Source: Sphaerosporella brunnea (Eukaryota; Ascomycota; Pezizomycetes; Pezizales; Pyronemataceae). From it: 64,000 bases of DNA. Positions 32,477-44,309 of this stretch are shown here, piece after piece. Under the pieces are notes generated by a model that was not told the origin of the DNA, ran no database searches, and saw only the letters and a list, made by a program, of their open reading frames with translations. Each line of letters begins with the position of its first letter. Position 1 is the stretch's first letter. The stretch spans positions 248,001 to 312,000 of the forward strand of contig VXIS01000004.1 of NCBI GenBank assembly GCA_008704415.1, read 5' to 3'. The translations under genes and the position numbers were made by a program.

Positions 32477-35400
32477 GGTGAAGATGATGAGTGTAGGAGG
32501 CCAAGAAGTTGGAGAGGATAAAGATATACGCTGGAGAGGGTGTTCATGTTGTTACATGATGTTTCGGTGGGACGAGCTAGATGCTGTGCATGTGTATTTA
32601 TGGCCAGGTTGACCACGTGTACTGATAGGAAACTATCAACCTTACACCTCGAATCCCTGGATGAAGCAAAGATTTGACAGTCGATACGACTTGCCCGCAG
32701 CGAATGGGGGTATCGGTACCATTTCAACCTGGATGTATTGGGTTGACTGTCAAGAACTGATGTTTATCCTGTTTGCTGACAAATCTGCTGACATGTGTTT
32801 CACAACTTCAAAGCGTGATATATCTAGGGGACACGGGATGTCATGTGTCACTAGAAGAAAATGTGTACGCGGGCATAGATTATTTTTGGTAGTTATCATT
32901 GCGCAAAGTGAGTTAAATACCGGGTACTCTCCTCTTTCCAAGGGGTGTGCAACTAGTTTAGTTGCGTTCCAACCCTCCTCCCGAGGGGGTTTATCCGAAT
33001 CGGCGATGAGTCCAAAGGGGTGCCGTTCATGACGAAACGAGTTGCTCTTGTTTCTGTTGGAAAAAAGTGTACAAGATCCCGATATCGAAGCCGGCTTCCG
33101 ACTCGGATCCAGAAATTGATACACAGTGGGGTTGGATGACAGGGGAAAGTTGCCAGGGAGTGAATAAGACCCACATATGTCTTTGGTCATGGGGTTGATT
33201 ACTACGGTTTTTTCGCTAAGTACCTTGAAGTTATATGAGACTGTGTTATAGGGCGTGTGTAAGTTCATGTATAATACTATAACTCTGGGCGGGAGAGCGG
33301 AAAGCCGGAAGCGTCGGGACCATGAGGCTCAGAAACTGGACAGTGCCGTCCGTAGGGCTCCCTGGATGAGTAGCTTCGCGCATTCCATCAGGATAAAGGG
33401 TTGGCTGTCGAGCTCATATATACGTGATATTTACCGTGGCACGTGCCAAATACGAGGACTACATTGGGATGATACATGGCCTTTGGCGGATGTGTTGCTG
33501 TGGTTATTTCGCTCTCGATTAGAAAGCAAATCCGTGGTTGCAAATAACTCGAACTAGACTCGGTAACCAATCCGTCAGTCTTCTAGACTTCTTCCTGTAC
33601 TCGATGATAAGTAATGCGGTGATGATCGCGTGGGGTGAGCCGGTGGCTTCGGGTCGCGTCGACGTCTGGGACACGGACTGTTTCGGATAAACTGAAAATA
33701 AGGGACTATATATCCGTTTTTTACGTGGTCTGGATTGAGAGCCGTACTGTCGCATGTTCGTATACCTAGGATTGCGATATAGAGTAATGTGCCAACTCCG
33801 TATCCCCAAGGCTGCAAATGCAAACGGTTCTGATTGCTCTGACGTTGATCGTACGAGTACGTACGGAGTTGGGTTGGAGAGTTGAACGAGCTAGCCAGCA
33901 AATATCATGGTCTATGGCATGCGGTAGAATGGCAGTGATATGTGGCCCGCGCCTGGAAAGCCGCGTCTTCCACGTCATGTCATTGACAGCCGCCGTCGGT
34001 CGGCCCGCGCCGGTCGATCAGCTTCGGCACTCATTGAGGCACGTTTGCACGTTTCGCTGACTCTATCTAGCAGGTGCACTCCGCCCGGAACCGTGCGGCA
34101 AGACGTCGACAGCGATGAGGCAATCCGGGAGAGAGTATATATAGATTTGGTTCGGTTTAAAAGACGATTGGTCAAACGGCCACGTGTTGCCTCAATCGTC
34201 TCAAACTATGTACGAGTGATACCGAATAACTACCTGTCAACCACTACGACTCTACTATCGAATACATCCGACACATAGGGTATCGACGCTACTGTTAGCT
34301 GGCCGGCCGATTCACAAAATTTCCCCGGCCCATCAGCCAAAAGTACGACGTGCGCCGCTGTCAATTGGAAGGACCCAAACTTGTAGAATAGTTAAAGTCG
34401 TAACAGGAACCGCTTCAACCTTCTACCTTAGTTGAGGGGGTCAACATCTATCTCTAACCGAGAATTTTTGAAGCGCCAGGTGTCTAGCTGTGGTTTCGTT
34501 CTCTTCTTCTCGACCCCCCCGCCTGACAAACGGATATGAATATTTTCCCAGCTCTCATTCGGTTGCGCCAGCTTCCTGACCACCACTAACGTTATGTACG
34601 CTGGGTGCGCGTGCACATGCAAAATAACCGTTTATTCTTGGCTGAATTGCCGCAAAAGACAGAAAAGAAACTTCCCCGGCTAGGCGAAGCGCAAGCTTAA
34701 GATCGTCATACTCTATCTGTCTGGACGTACGTAGCCTTGCATGCACGGCGGCCGTTAGAGTGTCGTCATACAAAGGCAACCACGGTACCTATACCAGACC
34801 TCGATCTCTGGGTCTCTGGAAGAAGAAGCGGGAGGGGGGGTGGGCAAGGAGGGCCTAGCTAGGGATCTAGGTTTGTATTATCATACAATACCTGCCTAAC
34901 CGACCCGGAAATATTAATAATGCAGGTTGAATATGCCTGTCGACGACGGGTCCATGTTCCCCCCCTCCCAGACCTCCACTTTTCGAACGTCCAACGCCAG
35001 ACCGAGTCGCGCACAAAGCGAGAACGAGCCCTTGGGACAGGTAGGTATGTACCTTGGTATGTAGGAGCTGGAGTTCGTGGAGGGTTCTTCTTTCGGCAAA
35101 AATTGAAACCTGCACAGTGGTGTATTACGGCGAACGCGTGGGGCGGCGGGTTTGAGAATTGACAAATAATACCAATGACTTTTTTTTTCACCATCAAGGC
35201 TGCTTTAAAGACGTTGACTCTTCCGGTGGTTCAAGAACGTTGAGCATTCCCCGAGTAAGCGATTGTAACCAACAAATCACATCTCAGCAACACAAACACT
35301 TCGCAATGGACATTCGAAAGATCCTGAATCCCGAACCTGCACCATCCTCAGCCTCAAATCCCACCAGTAGGCTCCATTATAGATGAACGCACCCCATCGA

Positions 35401-36829
35401 TAGAGGCTGATATAAATCAAATCCAGAGCCTCCAAAAAAAGAGAAACCACCACCACCGCCACCGGCCGCAGGAGAATCCGGTTCGAAAGACTGGGAAGAG
35501 CAGCGAAAGAAGCGAGGCATGCCGACGGAAGGTCTCAACACCTTCCGTGTGCGCAATACGTAGAGCTTTGGTCGATCAGGACACCGACATATCACTGCGA
35601 ATCGATCGAACAAACAGGGAGGACCAGCCACGCGCATGTGGCCGGTAGACATGAAGAAACGAAACGAAACGAAAGCCAACGGCGGTTTAGAATCGAAGGC
35701 CGCAGCGGTCTCTCCAATAACCCACAATCTTCGACGCTGGATGCCGTTTATTGTGTGCTATCAGAGGTATAAGGTCGATATATATAGTTACAGATATCTT
35801 TAGATATATGGGGTTGGCCTTGACCTACATTTTGGGACTTTGGGGGGGGGGGGGGTTTCAGGGTAATTCCATGGGCTGATATGGGAAAGCGGGTAGAAAT
35901 CTATCTCTATCTACATAGCTGTATAAAGGTGGTATATGGGCCCACTCGAAATGATTTATAAATATCATATGTATTATCGCTTTATGGCAGATGAATGCAT
36001 GCAAAATTCTAGCAATGCCCCTTCCAAAATCTACTTTCCCCTATCTTGCCAGTGCCGTAAAAATGAGGCCGCTTGGGGGGTTGACTAGCCACGCCAGAAC
36101 TTGATATCGTACTCCATTAAATCAGACAAGCTTGAAGCAGCAAACTGACGGGCGCAAAGAACGGATCGCTATTCGAGGCCTGTAGAGGTGAAGGGAATTG
36201 TGTCTCTGACGCTCGCTAACATCTCGACGAAACCCAGGAAGTCACTCGCCTACTTCGAGGTTGTAATTAAGGTTTTCTCATTTCGTGACATGTTCGGTGC
36301 TTTTGAGACGTTTTCTTAGCTAGGACATGCAAAGTAGTTTTGGGAACTTGCTGTACTTAACGTAGGCTGTGTACACTTTGGTCAGAGTGTCTAGATTCTG
36401 TATTCGTCGGTATGTAGGAGCTACACTACTATGTTAGAACATGCATATTCCTTGTGGTAAATCTACCTTGCAAAAAGAAAAAACATGTCCCAACTCCACA
36501 TGCCCATTAAAAGTGCTCTGGATTTGGCATGCTTGGCCCAGTCTCCGTATTTCTCGGTGGCCTTGGAAGTGGCCTGGACGATCAACCAATCTTTTTTACT
36601 GCTCCAAAGATTGTTACTCGGCGTGTCGTCCGATAGAACCCAGACGTCCTCATTATCGTCGATGTAGTCCTATTGGGACACATGCACCCCAAAAGAAAAC
36701 TGGTCTATCCACGATAGCCCTAGGCCGTTTCAAGCACCTAGAGATTCGAGTCTTTTGTGATACGGCGAAGGCGGCCTTACAACATTGAGTGTTTATAGGT
36801 CCGACTGCTTTCAACCTCATATCAAAAAG
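32477..36829. other. 4.3-kb gene-poor region
   Basis: No supported gene. A 172-codon minus ORF (32750-33268) starts with ATG but has no recognisable content. A G14 run lies at 35842-35855. Confidence 0.45.
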
Positions 36830-36915
36830 CCCCCATGGCCCAGTGGTATAAACTGCCGGGTAGGACTGGTACCCCTTCACAGCTGGGGTGCCCCGGTTCA
36901 AGTCCTGGGGCTTCC
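36830..36915 (+). repeat. tRNA-like Pol III unit, probable SINE head or tRNA relic
   Basis: A-box TGGCCCAGTGGT and B-box GGTTCAAGTCC lie about 50 bases apart. Between them ACCCC..GGGGT forms a hairpin like a long variable arm. The acceptor does not pair fully and the T stem has one mismatch, so this is not a clean tRNA. T-rich DNA follows at about 36995-37040. Confidence 0.4.
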
Positions 36916-38287
36916 TCGCCGCCTCCTACACGCCTGGGAGCGGAAGGTTTTTGCTGCTCTCCCCTTTGCGTACGTAGATTTTGTTGCCAAAGCGCGTGGA
37001 CTTTTTTATTAATTTTCTTATGCATTTCTTTTATTTTCTTTGTCGCTTGGTTGAGAGGGGAGGTGTGGAGTTGAATGGTGGGTTACTGAGCAGGCGGGAG
37101 TGGACAGAGTGAGAATGCATGACCGCACTCCTCATGCTTGCCCATTAGAAGAAAGACCACACGGTGTGCAGTCATTAGTACAGCGCCACTTAAAGTAAAG
37201 TCATATGTACGTTGCAGTCAGGGCGTATGTGTGTGAAACACGGCGCAGTTGCTTTCATTCAGTGTCGTCGATATGGCTCCGCTCCAGAATGATAGAGCTG
37301 TGCAGTTGGTCGGAAATTCAGGGTTGAGCCTCCGGAAAACGCCACCGGAAAACGCCACACCAACTGCATTATGATAGGTAATCGTCACTCGCTGGGAAGC
37401 CGGGTAAATTTTCGCGCCGGAAACTTCTCTATATATATAGGGATAGGTAGAATAAATGTACGTGATTTTCTCTATTGCAGCGGGCGTCAGGCATGGTGGT
37501 AGAGTGAAGCGCCGGCGTCGTCGCTGTTCTACTTGCAAAGACAAAAGTTACGAACGATGTCATGACTACTGACCAAGGTTACTGAATATAACCTGAACGT
37601 AACTCCGTTCATGGGCAACACTACTCCGAACCACATGCTGCTCCACTGAGCCAGATTCTTCGCTCATAGTAACTCCTCTGCACTATGAGCTGGTACTGCT
37701 TTCACTGGGTACGTTCCCGGGGCCAAAAATTCTTGACGCTGCCGCAATTTTCGCCATCGCAGTTTTGGACGCCGCCGTCACCACCACCTGGGCCTCCTCC
37801 GGTGTATGACAATACTGGCTTGGGGGAAATTGCGCATTGCCGCGGACCGGAACGTAAAGGCCCAAGTGATCGGGGAGCAGCAGTATTCGGAAGAGGAGGA
37901 GGATCGAGGGGGAGAGGATCTTGTGTTGCTCGAGGCGGATGTTAAAACTCTGAGTAGCGGTCTTTCTTCTCCACCAAGCAGCACCACAGGTGAAGACACT
38001 GGCAGTCACCCCCTTGCAAAAGAAGAGCCGGATCAATAGACCTTCTCACGCTGTTTCAGAGCGCTGGGGCTGTTTGAGGTCACGCAGGTAAAAATAGAGT
38101 TTTATATTCGCCACATCCGTGGACCAGATTGGCGAGCAGATCGGGGATTGACGAGTGAGATCTCCAGATTCGAGTAGATCCGGTAGTTGGCGGTCTATGA
38201 TTCTTCCTGGGAGGTGATTGGTTGGAGATATGGGCTTGCATGTTGGATATTATGTATGGCTGACTGCCACCAGATCGCAACTCCAGC
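36916..38287. other. Intergenic region before the hAT relic
   Basis: No firm gene. A plus-strand ORF at 37806-38039 (acidic, beginning MTILAWGKLRIAADRNVKAQ) could be an exon but has no support. Confidence 0.4.
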
Positions 38288-39110
38288 CAGTGTTGTCAAC
38301 AGCCAGCCCAAAAAACCGAAGCCAGCCCAGAGTTCAAACTTAGAAGCCGAAGCCAGCCGGCTGTACACGCTAGGGTTCGATTATTATTGTTATTTTCGTA
38401 CCGTATTTTCTCGCGAACAAGGGAAATGCTGGCGCGACAGGCTAGTAACAAACTACTTGGAAACCGCGGATTTTTAATGGAGTGGTGAACAGAACCGAGA
38501 GGGTGGATGGGTGCACCAGTATGCACCACACACGCGCAATGTCTCCTCTCCGTTTATTGTGTTACGTAGTCGTACTGGGCACTTTCGACATTGCGAGGGA
38601 TAACCATGCAAAAAAGCCTAAAACGGCATGGAGCCTGAGGTCCAGGCGGCTGTGACAGAGCACTGGCAATAAAACCACATTTGCCAGAAGTTCAAGAGTG
38701 CGGGGCAGGCCATGTCTGGACTTTGAATGGTGAGAACAGCTGTAGTCCCTCCTTATAGCAGTAAATCAAACAACTCACTGGCAGACCCCGAAGGCTTTCT
38801 TACCCTACACAACTACGCCCATGCCTTGCATTCCAAATCCTGAAATTCTCGAAGCGTTTGAGATTTTGCCTCCCCAATAGTGCCTACAATTTGATTCATG
38901 ACAAAAAGCGGCGCCGCTTTGAAGCTGAGGCCGCTACCAAACTCTCGTACATCCATATTAATATGCGCGTCTTGGAGAGGGCCCAAGAGTTGGAACGAGC
39001 TAGGATAACCCTGACACCTACAATTTGGAGCTCCTTGAGGAGGAATATGAGGATAATGAAGAGGAACCAGCAGGATGACTAGGTTACCCGAGGGGGGCAG
39101 TAAACGCAGA
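38288..39110 (+). mobile_element. Degenerate hAT-type transposon
   Basis: The left end CAGTGTTGTCAACAGCCAGCC at 38288 resembles a hAT terminal repeat and is nearly repeated at 40423 (CAGTGTTCTCAATAGCCAGCC). Inside, 38858-39082 reads LPNSAYNLIHDKKRRRFEAE, then ATKLSYIHINMRVLERAQEL, comparable to the C-terminal FIHSKLRNRL...KLVYI.N block of hAT transposases. Upstream frames contain stops, so the coding part is decayed. The right end was not found. Confidence 0.5.
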
Positions 39111-39470
39111 GGTTACATGAAAGGCGGGGGAGAGAGGCGCCATATGCATGTACATAGTTGCGAAAACTCAAAAACAAGACTATCCTCATCAGCTGTCACT
39201 CACGTCCTCGCCTACTTTATCTAAAGTAGTTTAGTTTTTTGCTCTTACTTTACTGTTAGTTTTGAGTGCAAATAGTATTTATCGACCCCTATACACACGC
39301 GAGTGATTGATAATGATGATGCTAGACTCTCGCCCACCAGTGCGCGGAAAAAATTAGTGGGCAGCCAGCCAACAGCCCAGCCCCCGGGCCGGCTGGCTAT
39401 TTTGCGGTCCTGCGCGCTCGTAAGTGGTGGGTACTCCATACTCTAAGAAGATATTCATAATGACCCGAAC

Positions 39471-40319
39471 TTGGTCTCCAATCTCGTGGACCAGTATGGG
39501 GTTGCCTTACATTTCCATGGCATTATGGCACCCATCATCAAGAGCCCCCCTATTGATACAAAGGTTACATGGTCGAAAGCAATTGCCGCGACACGTTCCG
39601 ACTTCCGCATAAAGTTTTACCAGGAAATACTTTCACAGGCCACAGTCTTAGGGGGACGAGGGGTGGAAGAATATACTTATCAATTCGAAGCTCAACAATT
39701 GGTAGGTTAGGCTCTCTGCGTGCTACCCTATCTATCCACGGCTAACAACTCACTGGACTATGACTAAATGAAAGAAAAATACGTTTTCGAAAAGTACCTG
39801 ATGGAGCCGCTCAAAAACCTGCTTTCAAAAGTCAATTTAGGACAGGAAGTAAAGGTTCCCCTTTTCTTTGTCTTGGACGAAGCATCAAATTTAATGGTGG
39901 GTGAGATCCCAGACGTCTATCTCACCGTCGAGGCTGTTATCCAACCATCCATTCTGCTCCTCACTCAATCAATCGGCATTGACATACATTTCTCCGTCGA
40001 AAACGGCCCCTCAGCCAGGATACGGATATACCGCCACTCTAGGATCCCACCTTTCCACGGGCTCCTCATTGAAATCGGATTTATCCGGGTGAAAAGTGAC
40101 GACGAGTCTGTGAAGTTAACGAAGTCTCTACATTATAGAACGGCTGAGCATATGTCCTTGCTCCTCTGGAGAGCCTACAAATCTCTGCCATGCAATGCGG
40201 TTCGACAATTAGCCCTGTCAAAGCTTTTTTTTTTTTTTTGGGAGAGGCGGGGGGGGGGGGGGGTCATATTTCCCGTCAGAAAACAACCTGAACCATGTAT
40301 TCGCTATTCGCGATCTTGA
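39471..40319 (+). pseudogene. Relic of a large fungal P-loop NTPase-like (CRN-related) protein
   Basis: Two blocks in one frame (39471-39710 and 39768-40319) may be separated by an intron starting GTAGGT at 39701. Block two has KVPLFFVLDEASNL, a Walker-B-like hhhhDEA. It also has PSARIRIYRHSRIPPFHGLL and EHMSLLLWRAYKSLPCNAVR followed by QLALSKL. These follow the order (DEA, PSxRI..PPF, EH...LW..Y, LA..KLL) of a repetitive fungal family related to crinkler-type proteins, as I remember it. The frame then runs into a T-run and a G15 run. The N-terminal P-loop is absent. A truncated copy, not a working gene. Confidence 0.4.
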
Positions 40320-41507
40320 GCTATGATCTGCTTGGAGCCGTGAAAATGGGCAACCTGCTAGAGACGACGCTACCGAGCCGTTTGTCTCGGAAGCGATAGC
40401 GCAGTTGTTAAAGCCTAATGACCAGTGTTCTCAATAGCCAGCCGTCCCTTGGCTGAGTCTGCGGTTGCTTCTGGGGTGGCTTCCTGGGCAGATGCAGTTG
40501 GAGACGATCACCTCCAAGCTCTGAGGAGCGGTCAATCTATCACCCTGCCACCCTGCCTCACTCACCCAGCCTCGCTCGCCCTCGCACCCGCTCGCTCATC
40601 CACTTTCATCCTCACAGGTCTACTTTCCTCTCAACAGTCCACAGTTCACAGGAACACACCAAACGGAGCCCCCGAACCCCGAGAGCAAGCTGCAGTGGCC
40701 CGCATTTTATTCCCCCCGCACAGACACTGGTATGTTACTTGCTCTGCAGGCCAGTCAAAACAGTGCTAACACCGGCCCCTCCAGTCCAATACCTGCTGGT
40801 GAGTGGAGTGCCCATGATATAGGGCTAAAATCTACTTGTTTTTGCTGGGAAAAAGAGAAACTGTGAACTTAGGCAAGGGCCGAGGCCGCGGTCTTCGAGT
40901 TGTTCTGTGTTCAAGGACAGTGTATGTCTATCGCCTGCGGTAGCCGTTGATGCGATCTATAATGGGGTTTTCTATGGCTTTGTTCATCGCATTGGGTGCT
41001 GTGTGCGTCGCGACTGGATAACTGTGCAGTCGCGATAGACACAAACGAGCAGTAGTTTATATGCCGCAGTATGCTTAGGAATAAACAATTTTAGATGTTT
41101 TTAGTGCAGCTGTGAGTGGTGTCGAACGGAAATCGATTGTATTGTATCAAGTAGAGCGTGAAAGCGAATCAATCACAGTGACTGTTGAAAACCAGCTTCC
41201 TAGGCAGGACGAGTGAGGAGGAAAGGACGAGTGAGATAGTGTGACTAGGGTTTGGATATCACCGAGTGATATCCAGTGAAGCTATGAGATGCATATAAGA
41301 CGTAGTTAGATTAGCCTGTAGATAGTAATACAATCACTTTTCCCACCACCATCCCTCCACTTCGGCTAAGCCTCAACCTCTACGCGTCCACACTTCAACA
41401 GTGACTCACTAGCACAGCGATTAACTTGTCTTATCAATCAACCGTGCCAATCCGGCACAAAATTCCCAACCGAACCCGCCGTCACCTACCTACAGACAGC
41501 ATCAATA
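40320..41507. other. Intergenic region upstream of LIP5
   Basis: It holds a second hAT-like end at 40423 and a 21-bp imperfect palindrome at 41254-41274 (GGATATCAC-CGA-GTGATATCC). CGAGTGAG occurs at about 41209 and 41228. The last 150 bases are C/A-rich leader. Confidence 0.5.
41254..41274. repeat. 9-bp inverted repeat with 3-base loop
   Basis: GGATATCAC-CGA-GTGATATCC; it contains the CGAGTGAT octamer at 41263-41270. Confidence 0.9.
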
Positions 41508-42811
41508 ATGACACCAGCATCGACAACACCGCTCCGGCTCCTCGCCGCCCCACGAAGAGTCCTCACGATCGCCACGCGCACTCTCGCAACCGCCACGCCA
41601 GACCCCACCGACGGCATCACGAAGCGTCGACGCACAAGCTTCACCGACCGGCTCAACAGCGGGCCGAGCTTCTCCGACTTCCTCGGGGAGCCATCGGAAG
41701 CGCTCGAGCTCCCGCTCGCGGCCGCAGCAGCACCACCACCCACAAGCGATCCCCGGATCCGCACCGTGATCACCGCCAAGGGCAAGGAAGTGGTGCGGCT
41801 GCCGTCCTGGCTCAAGACGTCGATACCGCAGGGCAAGAACTACAGCAAGATCCGCGACGACCTGCGCGGGCTGCAGCTGCACACGGTGTGCGAGGAGGCG
41901 CGGTGCCCCAACATCGGCGAGTGCTGGGGCGGCAGCAACAAGGCGGCCGCCACCGCCACAATCATGCTGATGGGCGACACGTGCACGCGCGGCTGCCGGT
42001 TCTGCTCCGTCAAGACCAGCCGCCGCCCGCCGCCGCTGGACCCGCACGAGCCCGAGCACACGGCCGAGGCGCTGAGCCGCTGGGGGCTGGGCTACGTCGT
42101 GCTCACGTCGGTCGACCGCGACGACCTCGCCGACGGCGGCGCCCGCCACTTCGCCGAGACTGTCGCGCGCATCAAGAAGAAGGCGCCCCAGATCCTGGTG
42201 GAGGCCCTGACGGGCGACTTCATGGGCGACCTGGCCTGCGTGCAGCACGTCGCGCGCAGCGGCCTCGACGTGTATGCGCACAATGTGGAGACGGTCGAGG
42301 CGCTCACCCCGTTCGTGCGTGATCGACGCGCCACGTTCCGCCAGAGCTTGGCTGTGCTGAGGAAGGCGAAGGAGAGCAAGGAGGGCTTGGTCACGAAGAC
42401 GAGTATCATGTTGGGATTGGGAGAGACCGAGGAGCAGGTGCTGGCTGCGCTTAAAGGTATCCCCCCCCTACTTCCCAATTCCATTGAGGATCCACATGGC
42501 TGATCCATCACATCGCAGAGCTCAGAGCTGTCGACGTGGACGTGGTCACCTTCGGCCAGTACATGCGCCCCACCAAGCGCCACATGAAGGTGGACCGGTA
42601 CATCACGCCCGAGGAATTCGAGAGCTGGCGCGTAAAGGCGCTGGACATGGGCTTCATGTACGTCGCCAGCGGGCCGCTGGTGCGGAGCAGCTACAAAGCC
42701 GGCGAAGCCTTCATAGAGAATGTCCTCAAGAAGCGGGTGAGGAAGGCGGATACCGCAATTGCCGAGGAGCTTCTAGCAACAGAAGGTGGTGGCGAGAAGC
42801 GGGCGGATTGA
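41508..42811 (+). CDS. LIP5: Lipoyl synthase, mitochondrial
   Basis: Radical-SAM enzyme inserting two sulfurs into protein-bound octanoate to make lipoyl groups on pyruvate and 2-oxoglutarate dehydrogenases and the glycine cleavage system. Exons 41508-42456 and 42519-42811 give 413 aa; the intron is GTATCC..TCGCAG, 62 nt, phase 1, joining ALK to [17 protein letters not shown] mitochondrial presequence is seen (residues 1-35, [20 protein letters not shown]). The auxiliary cluster motif is C-X4-C-X5-C ([12 protein letters not shown], Cys128/133/139) and the radical-SAM motif C-X3-C-X2-C (CTRGCRFC, Cys159/163/166). The conserved C-terminal RSSY (VRSSYKAGE) is present. All catalytic residues are intact. 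The intron contains a C-run just after its donor. Confidence 0.96.
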
Positions 42812-43080
42812 TTTCAACATTATCATTCCTTTTTCTACTTGTTTCTTTTTTTTTTTTTTTTCTTCTTCAACAGGATAGGGGGGATACCGACACCATAGAC
42901 AAACCGAGAACTCGCGATAGAGGAGAGAGGAGATTAGCAGCATCAATTCAACCACAACCATAGTACACTCCCAATTTCATGGGGGGGGGGGGGGGAGTAT
43001 CCTTCCCCGTCATAAAATGCCATCAAAAACGCCAGTGGTAAAAAAAAACAAAAAAAAAACAAAGAGCTTTTCCCTAACAA

Positions 43081-43582
43081 CTACCTCTCCCTCTCCCTCT
43101 TCGCGCGCTCCAGCAGCACCGGCGCAGCCCTCGCCCTCGCCCACGCCTGCATCATGTCGTTGCCACCCTCAGTCCGAATCGCAGAGCCAATACTCATGAA
43201 GAAGCTGCCCCATCTATCAGCTTCCTTCTTCCTTCTTCCGCCGGGAGAGGGGGATACCCAAACGTGGCGGCCGAGCCCATCATGTACTGGCCCAGCGAGC
43301 GGATCACGCCGTTCGGGCCGGGCCCCTGCTTGATGATGCTGTACGAGCCGAATATGAAGCCGATGCTGCAGCCGACGATGCCGCCCATCAGCGCGCCCAT
43401 CTTCACTGCGTTCCCGCCAGCCAGCCAGCCAGCTGCGTTAGCCTCCCTGTTTGTGTGTGTGTGTGTGTGTGTTGTGCCCGGCGGGTTCGGGAATGGGGGG
43501 GGGGGAGAGAGAGCGTACTCTTGTCGAACGTGCTGGGCGCGTGCCCGTGCCCCTGGCTTGGGATCTGCGTCACCGGTGGCAT
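43081..43582 (-). CDS. MGR2: MGR2/ROMO1-family TIM23 subunit
   Basis: Mgr2 is a small inner-membrane protein that gates lateral release from the TIM23 translocase (yeast knowledge). Exons on the minus strand: 43519-43582, 43258-43405 and 43081-43204, giving 111 aa. It reads MPPVTQIPSQGHG...FDKMKMGALMGGIVGCSIGF, then SYSIIKQGPGPNGVIRSLGQ, YMMGSAATFGFFMSIGSAIR and a charged tail, colinear with the family. Two hydrophobic helices are evident: about 25-40 and 62-80. Intron 1 (43406-43518) holds a (GT)n run at 43452-43472 and a G/C run; intron 2 is 53 nt. The length matches yeast Mgr2 (113 aa) rather than the shorter animal ROMO1. Confidence 0.94.
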
Positions 43583-44309
43583 TGTGCTTGTCGTGACTCG
43601 TGAGTTGTCGTGATGAGTGGTGGTGGTTGGTGGTGGGGTAGAAAGAAGATGCCTGCGGGTTGTGGCGATGAGCTAGTCTTGGCGCCGAGTCAAGAACTCG
43701 GAATTTTTTTGATGGCAAAGAAAAAAAAAAAAAAAAAAAAAAAATTGCCGCGGATCGGTCCGCGCGTTTCAGAACGAGATGGGCCGAGCGTGATGTGCGA
43801 TTTGCGAGGTCAAGGCGTTGGGCTAAAGTAAAATATTGTAGCGAGTGATATACGGTGACGACATACGACCGAGATAGCCATAGCCCATGCATAACGCCAT
43901 CAATTCGTTTCATCAACTCCTAAATCACATCTTTGACCGCTCTTGCTTTCTTGTTCCCTTTTGCCATAGCCATCATCTAGCCAGCCAATGATCAGCAATC
44001 ACAATATCCCTCCCGCCCATTTCCCCGTATCCCCCGTTCCCAATCCTAAGCTATGGTACAAATGGTTCCCCATTTCCGTCGCCCCCAATGCAAAAGCCGG
44101 ATAAAAAAAAAACAAGATCAGTAAACTACAAGTTCTGCCCCAAAGCCAAAAGAAAGCAGAAAAATCCGAAAATCCCAGCACTAAAATCGTCTAAATGATG
44201 TAAAGGTGACTAATATATGCAAGATCGAAGATGAGAAGACTTGAAAGAAAAAGGGAAAAAAGAAAAAGGCCCATGACGTATCAAACATTACAGGCATGCA
44301 ATATTTCGC
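43583..44309. other. Intergenic region between MGR2 and SEC2
   Basis: The MGR2 5' side includes an A24 run (43721-43744) and a CGAGTGAT octamer (43842-43849). The SEC2 3' side is A-rich. No gene. Confidence 0.5.

Noticed and set aside
32750..33268. Minus ORF of 172 codons with ATG
   Set aside because: No recognisable motif, irregular composition and no neighbouring exons. Left unannotated pending transcript data.
41502..42281. Minus 259-codon and plus 298-codon ORFs overlapping LIP5
   Set aside because: Shadows of the very GC-rich lipoyl synthase exon.
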